Positions 1-7,313 of a stretch of 39,372 nucleotides of DNA are shown here, one piece after another; position 1 is the stretch's first letter, and each line of letters opens with the position of its first letter. The stretch lies in IMG/VR virus record IMGVR_UViG_3300025508_003355, positions 1 through 39,372 of that record; one strand, written 5' to 3'. The DNA comes from a virus. The position numbers and the translations under genes are program-made. The notes under the pieces are model-generated. The model searched no databases, was not told where the DNA came from, and saw nothing but the letters and a program-made list of their open reading frames with translations.

Positions 1-214
1 GTTGTCTTTGGATGCCGATAATATTCTTGTGCAAAGGGTTAGACTGACAAATAAAGAAAGCTACTTTACAGAGTACCAAGCGTATGATATAATGACTTAT
101 GAGTTTTATCATAATGAAGAACAGCTTCATAGAGATATAATTCAATCTGGATACGAATTAAAAAAGATAAACCTGTACGAAGACATATTTGATTTATACA
201 TAAGGAAAAGATGA
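1..214 (+). CDS. C-terminal fragment of a probable sugar-cluster methyltransferase
   Basis: The reading frame is already open at the left edge and ends in TGA at 212-214, so only the last 70 or so residues are present and the true start lies outside. The visible part is acidic and aromatic-rich. It ends in a GYEL...DLYIRKR stretch that resembles the C-terminus of SAM-dependent methyltransferases of polysaccharide clusters (TIGR04325-like), but this is a weak pattern match. The stop overlaps the ATG of the next gene, which puts this fragment in the same operon as the sugar genes. The TTG at base 2 is probably an internal codon. Confidence 0.5.
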   Translation, partial: LSLDADNILVQRVRLTNKESYFTEYQAYDIMTYEFYHNEEQLHRDIIQSGYELKKINLYEDIFDLYIRKR

Positions 215-1089
215 TGGCAAAAAGAAGACCTGTGGTAGCAATCCCCCCTTCTTATAATAAAAACGAAGACCTTGAGACAGATAGCACTAAAAGCTATTTG
301 AATTATCTTAAACAAAACGGTGCTGAGTGTGTCATGACAACCGCAGGCACTTCTCAATTTAATCTTCTTAGCACAGAAGAGGTTCATACACTTAATAAGG
401 CTGTTTCAAGTTTTGAAGGTCAAAAAATATTGGGGGTTCCTGCGCTTCCTGTTCGTCATACCGTTGACTTTATCAAACAGGCTAAAGATACTTACTTGGA
501 TGAAAATTCAAGCCTGATGGTGCTTTATCCAGACAGATATTATTACGATAGTGTCTTAGAGCGTTTTTTAGAAACGGTGACAGACCACACAGATAAGGTT
601 TATTTACACACGCCCAAGATGAGAAACGGCAAGGGTGGCGATTATGAGTATTCATCTAGATTAATATCTTGCATGTTTACTTGGGGGCTAGCCGGAATCA
701 AAGAAGAAAACTCAAGCCTTCAACAATCTTACGATTTTGTAAGAAAACTACCAGAGGATTTAGACGTTATAGTTGCTGGCGGTAGCATGAGAAGATTTCA
801 ATTTCTAGAATCTGCTGGTGCAAATTCTTTCTTAGCCGGAATAGGTAATCTATTTCCAAATATTGAAAACAGGTTTTTGTCTTCACAACAAGATAGACAA
901 CAAATGCTAGACATTGAGTCAAAATTCTTTGATGTCACTTCTAAAGTTGGCTGGCATCCTGCGCTTAGAGCATCTTTAAAAGAGTTGGGACTTACTTGTT
1001 TTTACAGCAGGCAACCTTGGCCGGAACTTTCCCATGTAGAATTTTTAGAACTAGCAACAGTAATTAAAGAGGTGCGAAGTTATGAGTAA
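211..1089 (+). CDS. DapA/NanA-family class I aldolase
   Basis: This is a TIM-barrel aldolase of the dihydrodipicolinate synthase / N-acetylneuraminate lyase superfamily, 292 residues, the normal family length. Visible marks are the GTTGE-like loop at residues 43-48 (TTAGTS), the tyrosine-rich strand YPDRYYY at 106-112, and GIKEENSS with the expected Schiff-base Lys164 (the family has G-[IL]-K-[DE]). Members join or split pyruvate and an aldehyde. The adjoining kdsA and CMP-sugar synthetase make a role in ulosonic-acid metabolism more likely than lysine synthesis; that is inference. The start is ATG 211 or ATG 214. An AGGA at 203-206 is spaced slightly better for the second. Its stop overlaps the kdsA start. 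Confidence 0.8.
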   Translation: MMAKRRPVVAIPPSYNKNEDLETDSTKSYLNYLKQNGAECVMTTAGTSQFNLLSTEEVHTLNKAVSSFEGQKILGVPALPVRHTVDFIKQAKDTYLDENSSLMVLYPDRYYYDSVLERFLETVTDHTDKVYLHTPKMRNGKGGDYEYSSRLISCMFTWGLAGIKEENSSLQQSYDFVRKLPEDLDVIVAGGSMRRFQFLESAGANSFLAGIGNLFPNIENRFLSSQQDRQQMLDIESKFFDVTSKVGWHPALRASLKELGLTCFYSRQPWPELSHVEFLELATVIKEVRSYE

Positions 1090-1855
1090 AGTATGGATTC
1101 TTGGTCCTTGCTCTATAGAAAATAGAGACTTGTTTTTTGAGTGCTTGACTCGAATAAATAATATCATGCGTGATGGCGACGATTGGTATATGAAGGCTAG
1201 CTTCGATAAGGCTAATAGAACATCACTACATGGAGGGCGCGGTCCCGGTTTAGATGAGGCAGTTTCTATATGGCAAGAAGCGCGTTCCACGTTTCCAAAT
1301 GTTAAATTCACCACAGATGTACATGAGTGCTGGCAAGTTGAGAAGCTGGTAGATGTTATTGATATGGTTCAGATACCGGCCTTTCTTTCTAGGCAAACTG
1401 ATCTTATTATAGAATGCGCAAAACATTTTCCAATTATAAATGTAAAGAAGGGTCAATGGTTAGGACCAAACAATGTGGTGGCATCTGTAGACAAAATTAA
1501 AGAAACAAACGAAGATTGTCAAGCTTGGATTTGCGATAGAGGATCTAATTTTGGTTATCATGATTTGTTTGTAAACTTTGGTATAGTAGATGAACTTAAA
1601 CAACACTATGATAAAGTTATATTAGATTGCACACACTCTACACAAAGATCAAGAGCAGTATACGGAACGCAAGGAGATCCCGTGCTGGCTGGTAGATATC
1701 TTGTTTCTGCTGATCTTTTTAATTATGATGGAGTTTTTGTTGAAACTCATCCGACGCCAGAAACATCTGTTTCTGACGGCCAATGTTTAATTCATCTAGA
1801 TAAATTAGAGCATCTTATAAATAAAGCAAAAGCAGTAGGAGGTTTAGAAAGGTGA
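1082..1855 (+). CDS. kdsA: 3-deoxy-D-manno-octulosonate-8-phosphate synthase (KdsA), metal-dependent type
   Basis: KdsA condenses phosphoenolpyruvate with D-arabinose-5-phosphate to KDO-8-phosphate in the cytoplasm. At 257 residues it is slightly shorter than bacterial KdsA (about 270-285). The family blocks are all visible: GPCSIEN (8-14), KASFDKANRTS (38-48), GRGPGL (52-57), TDVHE (78-82), QIPAFLSRQTDL (97-108), VKKGQ (121-125), RGSNFGY (153-159) and DCTHSTQ (182-188). Cys10, His185, Glu221 and Asp232 match the four metal ligands of the Aquifex-type (class II) enzyme, whereas the E. coli type has Asn in place of the Cys. The gene overlaps the aldolase by 8 bases, and its TGA lies inside the GTG start of the next small gene. 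Confidence 0.95.
   Translation: MSKVWILGPCSIENRDLFFECLTRINNIMRDGDDWYMKASFDKANRTSLHGGRGPGLDEAVSIWQEARSTFPNVKFTTDVHECWQVEKLVDVIDMVQIPAFLSRQTDLIIECAKHFPIINVKKGQWLGPNNVVASVDKIKETNEDCQAWICDRGSNFGYHDLFVNFGIVDELKQHYDKVILDCTHSTQRSRAVYGTQGDPVLAGRYLVSADLFNYDGVFVETHPTPETSVSDGQCLIHLDKLEHLINKAKAVGGLER
1837..1842 (+). promoter_or_regulatory. Strong Shine-Dalgarno site that decides the GTG start at 1852
   Basis: AGGAGG inside the 3' end of kdsA, nine bases before GTG 1852. It is the best match to the 16S anti-Shine-Dalgarno noted in this operon, and the main evidence for the small gene that follows. Confidence 0.7.
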
Positions 1856-2028
1856 AGCATCTAAAAGAACATAACATAACTTATTTTGCGCACTTTAAAA
1901 AGGCCGTAAGTATAGGAACCAGAATGATTATTTCTGGTTTTTGTTGTTGTGTACACGGGCTTTTCCCATTTACCTTTACTACCACTGCAAGCAGCACTAT
2001 TAAAAAAATTAACGAGGAAATATCTTGA
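1852..2028 (+). CDS. DUF6356-like small membrane protein, 58 residues, GTG start
   Basis: A short frame fills the apparent gap after kdsA. It starts at GTG 1852, which overlaps the kdsA stop in a GTGA junction, and ends at TGA 2026-2028, which overlaps the TTG start of the next gene. An AGGAGG lies at 1837-1842, nine bases before the GTG, an unusually strong ribosome-binding site for this cluster. The product has a polar N-terminus with a TYFAHF motif, then one hydrophobic segment (about residues 20-44) holding a triple Cys and an HGLFPF motif. This order resembles the short DUF6356 family (YxxH, single hydrophobic stretch, HALFPF). No function is known for the family. Double translational coupling argues that it is a real gene. 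Confidence 0.75.
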   Translation: MKHLKEHNITYFAHFKKAVSIGTRMIISGFCCCVHGLFPFTFTTTASSTIKKINEEIS

Positions 2029-2690
2029 AAACACTAGCAGTAATTCCAGCTAGAAGCGGGTCAACAAGGCTTATAAATAAAAATATATACCAACTAAAAG
2101 ACAAACCACTAATGCGCTGGATAACAGAAGCGGTTGTTAAGTCTGAATGTTTTGAAAAAATATTGATATCTACAGATAATGATTTATATTTTGACACTGT
2201 TTCTGATTTGCCCGTAGAAAGACACGTAAGGCCAGAAGCTCATGCGACAACTAAAGCTACGGTTCTAGACGCTATGATAGATTTAATGCAAGACCAAAAG
2301 GGATACGATGCTTTTGCATATTTCTTGCCCACATGTCCATTCGTTTCTGTTGACGATATAAAAAAGGGATTTGAAACATTAGTAAATGGTCAATGTGATT
2401 CTGTTGTAAGCATGACAGAGATACCAGAAACAATTCAACTGGCCTGCCTGATGAGTCAAGACAATTCAGTATTGCCCGTGTTTGATAATCTTGAATCGGG
2501 TTTGACCAATAGTAAATTTATTAAAAAATACCACAAGCCATCTGGAGCGTTCTATATGGCAATGTGGGACTACTTACTAGAAAATAAAAACTTCTTCAAA
2601 GGATCTACTAAAGGTGTGATAATACCACCGGAAAGATCTGTGGATATAAACACATTACAAGATTTAAAATACGCGGAGTCTATAATATGA
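2025..2690 (+). CDS. CMP-ulosonic/sialic acid synthetase (NeuA-type cytidylyltransferase)
   Basis: Transfers CMP from CTP to the anomeric hydroxyl of a 3-deoxy-2-ulosonic acid (KDO, sialic acid or a relative). At 221 residues it has the usual length. The N-terminal nucleotide-binding signature IPARSGSTRLINKN (7-20) is followed by PL and an STDN motif, as in acylneuraminate cytidylyltransferases. The KN pair after the signature favours NeuA over KdsB, whose motif usually reads RxPGKxL. The start is TTG 2025, which overlaps the TGA of the previous gene and is preceded by GAGGA at 2014-2018. The ATGA-type overlap with the next gene supports the same transcript. The exact acid activated is not shown by the sequence. 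Confidence 0.85.
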   Translation: MKTLAVIPARSGSTRLINKNIYQLKDKPLMRWITEAVVKSECFEKILISTDNDLYFDTVSDLPVERHVRPEAHATTKATVLDAMIDLMQDQKGYDAFAYFLPTCPFVSVDDIKKGFETLVNGQCDSVVSMTEIPETIQLACLMSQDNSVLPVFDNLESGLTNSKFIKKYHKPSGAFYMAMWDYLLENKNFFKGSTKGVIIPPERSVDINTLQDLKYAESII

Positions 2691-3358
2691 TACAAAATTT
2701 AAGCACCGATATCCCGCTAGAAGAAATGAGAAAAACCCTGTTTCGCGATGGGGTTTTTAAGATAGAAAATTATTTAAACGGTTCTGATTTAACAAAGCTG
2801 CATGATGAAGTTTATTCTAAATGCGAACATGATGCTGGACACTATGAGTTTGGTAGAAACTACAGAGGTGGGGATTTGTCTCAATACCCAGAAGATAGCG
2901 CAATATCAAAAACCTATAATGAAAAATGGATGAAAGATCTCCATAGCTTGTATACAGGAAGTCCTGACAGATACGGAATTAATGTTTTTGCAACTCATGA
3001 TTACAAATTTGACGGCAAACTTGCTAGAAACGGCTGGCTTCATTTTGATAGACTTTGGAGATTAAAGTTTTTCATTTATCTTACGGATATAGATAGTAGT
3101 TCAGGCGCTTTTTCTTGTTCTGTTGGCTCTAGAGCGATGGGAGAAGGCTTGAGACACAAAGCTTGGAACACTCCAGAGTACGAAGAAGTTAAAAATAGAA
3201 TAGATCTTGACTATCCAGATCTAGCGATTGAATATCCTGCGGAACCCATAGAAGCTTCGGCTGGCACTTTGATTGTATTTGATACCAACACTTTCCACAA
3301 AGGCGGTAAGTGTCAAAAGGGAAAAGAAAGATTAGTAGTGAGGTTGCATTGTGAGTAA
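2687..3358 (+). CDS. PhyH-type Fe(II)/2-oxoglutarate dioxygenase
   Basis: A 223-residue non-haem iron oxygenase of the phytanoyl-CoA dioxygenase (PhyH) type. The iron ligands are visible as His119-x-Asp121 (LHFDRLW) and distal His204 (NTFHKGG), with Arg215 in position to hold the 2-oxoglutarate carboxylate. Such enzymes hydroxylate unactivated carbons. Within this cluster the substrate is most simply a sugar, a sugar nucleotide or a lipid-linked glycan, but that is inference. The ATG overlaps the stop of the cytidylyltransferase by four bases, and the end overlaps the next gene by eight. It is the first of two such oxygenases in the operon, and the two are not close copies. Confidence 0.8.
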   Translation: MIQNLSTDIPLEEMRKTLFRDGVFKIENYLNGSDLTKLHDEVYSKCEHDAGHYEFGRNYRGGDLSQYPEDSAISKTYNEKWMKDLHSLYTGSPDRYGINVFATHDYKFDGKLARNGWLHFDRLWRLKFFIYLTDIDSSSGAFSCSVGSRAMGEGLRHKAWNTPEYEEVKNRIDLDYPDLAIEYPAEPIEASAGTLIVFDTNTFHKGGKCQKGKERLVVRLHCE

Positions 3359-4523
3359 ACATGAATTTTTAGATTTAGGTAGACAGCCTATAGCAAATCG
3401 TTTTTTAAATCAAGACGAATTTGAAAATGAGTTTTTCTACAATCTTAAAGTTGGGTTTGATACAGAAACATGTTTGGTGACGCATATGAACTATGTAGAC
3501 GCGCCCATGATGTTTAATGATGAATATTCATACAGAGGCTCTATGTCCGCTACTATGAGAAATCATTTTTCAGACTTTAGCAAAAGTATCAAAACCAGTT
3601 TACCAATCGCCCCTAAAGTATTAGAGATTGGAAGTAATGATGGAGTATTTATAAAAAACTGGGACACAAAAACGTCTTTTGCCGTAGAGCCATGTGGAAA
3701 CTTCGCACAAGAAACTAATAATCTAGGATACAAGACTTATAATGATTTTTGGACAAAGGATTTAGCGAATAAAATTCTTACAGAGAAGGGCGATATGGAT
3801 CTAGTATTCTCTGCAAACTGCATGTGTCATATACCAGATTTAGACGAAGCTTTCTCTGCCGTGGAAAGTATTTTAAGTCTAAATGGAGTATTTATATTTG
3901 AAGATCCTTCTTTGGCAGAAATGATAAATGTAAACTCTTATGATCAAATATACGACGAGCATCCACATATCTTCTCAATAACAGCACTAAAGAAAATATT
4001 AGAAAGAAATGGGCTGACAATAGTGAAGGTTGAGAACACCAGTGTTCACGGAGGCTCAAATAGGGTTTGGGCTAAGAGGTCTAATTTTGCTAATCCTCAT
4101 AAAAGTGTACAAAACAATTTAGACTTAGAGAATCTACTGGGGTTACACACCTTAAACGCGATGGAACGCTTTGCAGAAAGGGTGCAACAATCTAAGATTG
4201 ATTTAAGACAACTCCTTATAAGATGTGAAGAACTAGGTAAAAAGGTTATAAGCTATGGAGCAACTTCCAAGTCTACAACTATATTTAACTATTGCAATAT
4301 TGGGCCTAGTCTGATACAATATATAACAGATACAACTCCAGAGAAACAAAATAAATATTCTCCGGGCGTTCATATACCAATTATATCTCCAGAACAAGGC
4401 TTTAATAACACTATTGATTTTGCTTTCTTGGGCGCTTGGAATTTTGCTCAAGAAATTAGAAATAAAGAACAGGATTTTAATGGAAAATTTATTACTCATG
4501 TCCCTACGGTTAAATTACTATGA
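3351..4523 (+). CDS. Sugar C-methyltransferase (TylC3/TcaB9-like) with degenerate zinc domain
   Basis: A three-part SAM-dependent methyltransferase, 390 residues. Residues 1-80 match the N-terminal domain that normally binds zinc (LDLGRQPIANRF), 85-230 the Rossmann methyltransferase (EIGSNDG at 92-98), and about 290-390 the C-terminal methyltransferase_14-type domain. The catalytic set known from TcaB9-like enzymes is present: His160 and the YDEH cluster Tyr201-Glu203-His204. The four zinc cysteines are largely lost: the protein begins after the first CxxC, and only Cys41 remains of the second. The family usually methylates C3 of a 4-keto dTDP-sugar, which fits RmlA/RmlB downstream. The start is GTG 3351 inside the previous gene; no longer in-frame start was noted. 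Confidence 0.85.
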   Translation: MSKHEFLDLGRQPIANRFLNQDEFENEFFYNLKVGFDTETCLVTHMNYVDAPMMFNDEYSYRGSMSATMRNHFSDFSKSIKTSLPIAPKVLEIGSNDGVFIKNWDTKTSFAVEPCGNFAQETNNLGYKTYNDFWTKDLANKILTEKGDMDLVFSANCMCHIPDLDEAFSAVESILSLNGVFIFEDPSLAEMINVNSYDQIYDEHPHIFSITALKKILERNGLTIVKVENTSVHGGSNRVWAKRSNFANPHKSVQNNLDLENLLGLHTLNAMERFAERVQQSKIDLRQLLIRCEELGKKVISYGATSKSTTIFNYCNIGPSLIQYITDTTPEKQNKYSPGVHIPIISPEQGFNNTIDFAFLGAWNFAQEIRNKEQDFNGKFITHVPTVKLL

Positions 4524-4921
4524 GCGTTCAATATCATGAAGACGACAGAGGTCAAAGACTTCTAGATATATTTCCAGAAGTAGATGGTCAAATTAATATT
4601 ACCCATGTAAATTCTACATCACATATTGTAGCTTGGCATAAGCATATATTACAAACAGATTACTGGTTTTGCCCCAAGGGTTCTTTTAAAGTGGGGCTTG
4701 GCGTTCCACAGTCAGATGGTTCTGTAAAAGTGGAATGGGAGTATATATCTGACAAGAACCACAAAGTTTTGACGATAAAACCGGGAACTTGGCATGGGTA
4801 TATGGCGCTTCAGCCAGAGTCTATGATGATGTATTATCTAACCCATAAATACAATCCTAAAGATGAATGGAAGACACCTCCGGGGTCTTTTGGAGAAGAC
4901 TGGGGGGTTGTAAATAAATGA
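4520..4921 (+). CDS. RmlC-like cupin, putative dTDP-4-keto-sugar epimerase
   Basis: A 133-residue single-domain cupin. The central part (HKHILQTDYWFCPKGSFKV) and the later KPGTWHGYMAL stretch follow the pattern of dTDP-4-dehydrorhamnose 3,5-epimerase-like proteins, in which a histidine acts as the base. It is shorter than classical RmlC (about 180 residues), so it may be a related epimerase or an isomerase subunit. It sits directly before an FdtA-like cupin with ATGA overlaps on both sides. That pairing suggests both act on the same dTDP-4-keto-6-deoxy-sugar. The precise stereochemistry cannot be read from the sequence. Confidence 0.65.
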   Translation: MSVQYHEDDRGQRLLDIFPEVDGQINITHVNSTSHIVAWHKHILQTDYWFCPKGSFKVGLGVPQSDGSVKVEWEYISDKNHKVLTIKPGTWHGYMALQPESMMMYYLTHKYNPKDEWKTPPGSFGEDWGVVNK

Positions 4922-5313
4922 ATACAGTAGAAGACGTAAAAGTAATTAACTTTACAGGATTTTCACAAGACGGATTACTTGTACCCGTAGAAAATGTTCC
5001 ATTTGAAATTAAAAGAATTTTCTACGTTTCTGGAGTACAATCGCAAAACCCAAGAGGCAAACATGCGCATCACAAGACCTGTCAAATATTGTTCTGTCTG
5101 ACGGGTTCTATATTGTGTATCTGTAGGGATCAACAAGGATACTCTAAAGATTTTTTATTAGATGATCCAACAAAAGGGCTTTACATACCAGAAATGATTT
5201 GGGATGAGCAAATTTATCAATGTAAAGATTCTATACTGCTTTCTATCTGTAATACAAAGTACGATAAAGACGATTACATAACAAATTGGAAGGATTTTAT
5301 AAATGTTAATTAA
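4918..5313 (+). CDS. fdtA: FdtA/WxcM-type dTDP-4-keto-6-deoxyglucose 3,4-ketoisomerase
   Basis: Moves the keto group of dTDP-4-keto-6-deoxyglucose from C4 to C3, the step that commits the sugar to a 3-amino derivative. The 131-residue length is typical. The hallmark block FEIKRIFYVSGV then RGKHAHHKTCQ (residues 46-56) supplies the paired histidines His49 and His51, followed by a LTGS turn and the C-terminal DDYITNWKDF motif seen across FdtA/QdtA proteins. Whether the product has galacto (FdtA) or gluco (QdtA) configuration cannot be decided here. Its partners in the window are RmlA, RmlB and the DegT-type aminotransferase. The end overlaps the next gene by 11 bases. Confidence 0.85.
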   Translation: MNTVEDVKVINFTGFSQDGLLVPVENVPFEIKRIFYVSGVQSQNPRGKHAHHKTCQILFCLTGSILCICRDQQGYSKDFLLDDPTKGLYIPEMIWDEQIYQCKDSILLSICNTKYDKDDYITNWKDFINVN

Positions 5314-5956
5314 GCCTTATGAAAATTTTAATGCTTGGTATATGGATGATTTTATGCCATCAGAATCTATTGTCAGGGCTGCTGCTGAAAGCTTTAATAA
5401 AATAGATGAAAAAACTTGGGTGCGTTATGAAAAAGAAGATGGTCAAGTTCAAATGTGTTCACCAGCATCGCGCAATAGCTGGACACCAGAATGCTCCATA
5501 ATTGCAGATTATATAGCTCTTCATTTTGATCCCAATCTTATGATTGGTATGACCAAAACAGCCTTTCCAGATATATCTGGATATGGCGGTGGTATGATGA
5601 TAACGCCAAATAAAAATGGAGAAGGTGGCTTTCTTGGTATGCATATTGACGCAGAAAGACACGCGCGAAATCCAAGCTGGAAAAGACAATATAGCGCTGT
5701 TCTAGGCTTATCAGAAGACTATGATCACTCATTCGATCTTAGGTTGCATAATGGACAAGAGCATTGTAGACTACAATATAAATTTAACAGATTGAATATA
5801 TTTAAGTTTGAAGAAAACTCTTGGCATGGCTTCCCAGAAATCACCAAGGGTAAAGATAGAAAAACTATAGGAATTATGTACTGGTCAATAGAGACAGAAG
5901 ATCCAAACCCGCAAGCCACAAAAGCTAGATTTAAAAACGATTTAGCATTTCGCTGA
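5303..5956 (+). CDS. Prolyl-4-hydroxylase-like Fe(II)/2-oxoglutarate oxygenase
   Basis: A 217-residue oxygenase with the double-stranded beta-helix pattern of the prolyl-4-hydroxylase type. Iron ligands are His114-x-Asp116 (LGMHIDAER) and His175 (SWHGF), with a basic pair near Arg186-Lys187 suited to binding 2-oxoglutarate. It differs clearly in length and motif spacing from the PhyH-type gene upstream, so the operon carries two independent oxidation steps. The substrate is unknown; a cluster glycan or sugar nucleotide is the simplest guess. It is followed by a 29-base gap, the largest in the sugar cluster, in which I see no convincing promoter or terminator. Confidence 0.75.
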   Translation: MLIKPYENFNAWYMDDFMPSESIVRAAAESFNKIDEKTWVRYEKEDGQVQMCSPASRNSWTPECSIIADYIALHFDPNLMIGMTKTAFPDISGYGGGMMITPNKNGEGGFLGMHIDAERHARNPSWKRQYSAVLGLSEDYDHSFDLRLHNGQEHCRLQYKFNRLNIFKFEENSWHGFPEITKGKDRKTIGIMYWSIETEDPNPQATKARFKNDLAFR

Positions 5957-5985
5957 AGTAATCACGCTAAAAAGTGAAAGTTTTC

Positions 5986-6714
5986 ATGAAAGTAATAATA
6001 TCGGGCGGCAAAGGTAATCTTGCCCAAAATATAATAGAACAGTCTAGCGGTCACGACATCGTAGCGCCCAGTAGACAAGAGATGAATGTGTCTAATCTGT
6101 GGGAAATAGAAGATGAAATCAAACACCACAATCCAGACGTGTTTATTCATGCTGCTGCATACACAAGACCCATGCACAAGCATCAAGATAACCCAGACGA
6201 AAGTATTCAAGCCAATATAATCGGCACATCTAATGTTGTTTTAGCATGTATGAAGCACAATATTAAATTAGTTTATATATCAACAGACTATGTGTATCCC
6301 GGTACAGATGGAGACTATAATGAAGATGATACGCTTTCTCCTTTTACGGGGAAGTCTGACGGTGTTAACAAGTATGGGTGGTCAAAGCTTGGCGGAGAAT
6401 GCGCCGTAAGAATGTACGATAACTCTTTAATACTGAGAACTTGTATATGCGACTATCCATTTCCTCATGGTCAGGCGTTAACTGACGTTAAAAAAAGCCT
6501 GATGTATAATTTTGAAGCTGCTAGAATCATACTTAAATTACTGAATGAAAAAGGCGTTATAAATTTAGGAGGCGATTCTCAAAGCGTATACAACTTTGCC
6601 TCTAAGAAAAATCCAAGGATTAAGAAAATAACAAGACAAGACGTAAAAGATGTATGCATAGCGCCCGATACCAGTATGAATACCTCTAAACTAAAGGAAA
6701 TATTAAATGATTAG
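5986..6714 (+). CDS. RmlD-like NAD(P)-dependent sugar reductase/epimerase (extended SDR)
   Basis: A 242-residue short-chain dehydrogenase of the dTDP-4-dehydrorhamnose reductase (RmlD) branch. The dinucleotide loop is ISGGKGNLAQ (residues 5-14), followed by an HAAAYT strand, an STDYVYPG segment and the catalytic YGWSK (Y-x-x-x-K). It likely reduces a 4-keto group of a dTDP-sugar. It is somewhat shorter than RmlD (about 290 residues), mostly in the substrate-binding C-terminus. I chose ATG 5986: the GTG at 5974 only adds four residues, and a GAAAG lies just ahead of the ATG. It overlaps the following methyltransferase by eight bases. Confidence 0.75.
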   Translation: MKVIISGGKGNLAQNIIEQSSGHDIVAPSRQEMNVSNLWEIEDEIKHHNPDVFIHAAAYTRPMHKHQDNPDESIQANIIGTSNVVLACMKHNIKLVYISTDYVYPGTDGDYNEDDTLSPFTGKSDGVNKYGWSKLGGECAVRMYDNSLILRTCICDYPFPHGQALTDVKKSLMYNFEAARIILKLLNEKGVINLGGDSQSVYNFASKKNPRIKKITRQDVKDVCIAPDTSMNTSKLKEILND

Positions 6715-7312
6715 ATTGAATTTGGGATGTGCTTCTAGACTTTTAGAAGGATATATCAACATAGATATGGATTCTATAGAGGATATTAAGAAGAGATATC
6801 CCAATATTGAAATCAAAGACAATTTAGAATTTATGCAAGCAGATGTTTTAACACTACCATTTGCTAGTGGCTCTGTAGACGAAATAAGATGCGATGCGTT
6901 GATTGAGCATTTTTCTTTTAAAGAAGAGTCAAAATTCTTCTATGAAGCTAAAAGAGCGCTAAAGGCTGGCGGCTTACTAAGATTTTGCGTTCCAGACTTT
7001 GAAGATTGCGTCAAAAAATGGATAGAAGCAGAAGATAATTGGAAAGATTTTTTTAGAGATGATGACGAAGCTATAGAGCAGCAGCACTGGTTTGGAAACT
7101 ACTCATACTCAACAGATAATAAATGGGGCTATTTGACTGCTAGTATTTTTGGAACACAAAACGGAGAAGGTCAGTTTCATAAAAATGCATACACTGTACC
7201 AAAAATAAAGGCTATCTGTAACAAACTGGGATTTGGCGAACCTTCCATTGAAAAGTTTCAGTGGAAAGAAGACAGAGATCTTATGATAAACGTTGAAACT
7301 AGGAAGGTGTAA
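6707..7312 (+). CDS. Class I SAM-dependent methyltransferase
   Basis: A 201-residue Rossmann-fold methyltransferase. Motif I is LNLGCASR at residues 4-11, followed by GYINIDM where an acidic residue holds the SAM ribose, and by the ADVLTLPF and IEHF motifs common to glycan-cluster methyltransferases (methyltransf_11 type). It lacks the extra N- and C-terminal domains of the 390-residue enzyme upstream, so it is a different family and most likely an O- or N-methyltransferase. The substrate is probably a sugar or glycan end. The stop lies one base before the next ATG. Confidence 0.8.
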   Translation: MIRLNLGCASRLLEGYINIDMDSIEDIKKRYPNIEIKDNLEFMQADVLTLPFASGSVDEIRCDALIEHFSFKEESKFFYEAKRALKAGGLLRFCVPDFEDCVKKWIEAEDNWKDFFRDDDEAIEQQHWFGNYSYSTDNKWGYLTASIFGTQNGEGQFHKNAYTVPKIKAICNKLGFGEPSIEKFQWKEDRDLMINVETRKV

Positions 7313-7313
7313 T

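Noticed and set aside
2025-2690. KdsB (CMP-KDO synthetase) as a firm name for the cytidylyltransferase
   Set aside because: The N-terminal signature is of NeuA type (KN after the loop), so the substrate is left open.
5957-5985. Promoter or terminator hairpin in the 29-base gap before the RmlD-like gene
   Set aside because: Only a 3-bp CAC/GTG pairing and A/T-rich sequence; too weak to call.
7293-7313. TTG 7293 as the start of the GT2-like gene
   Set aside because: No ribosome site precedes it, whereas AGGAAGGTG is well placed before ATG 7314 and the family begins at MNFSILL.
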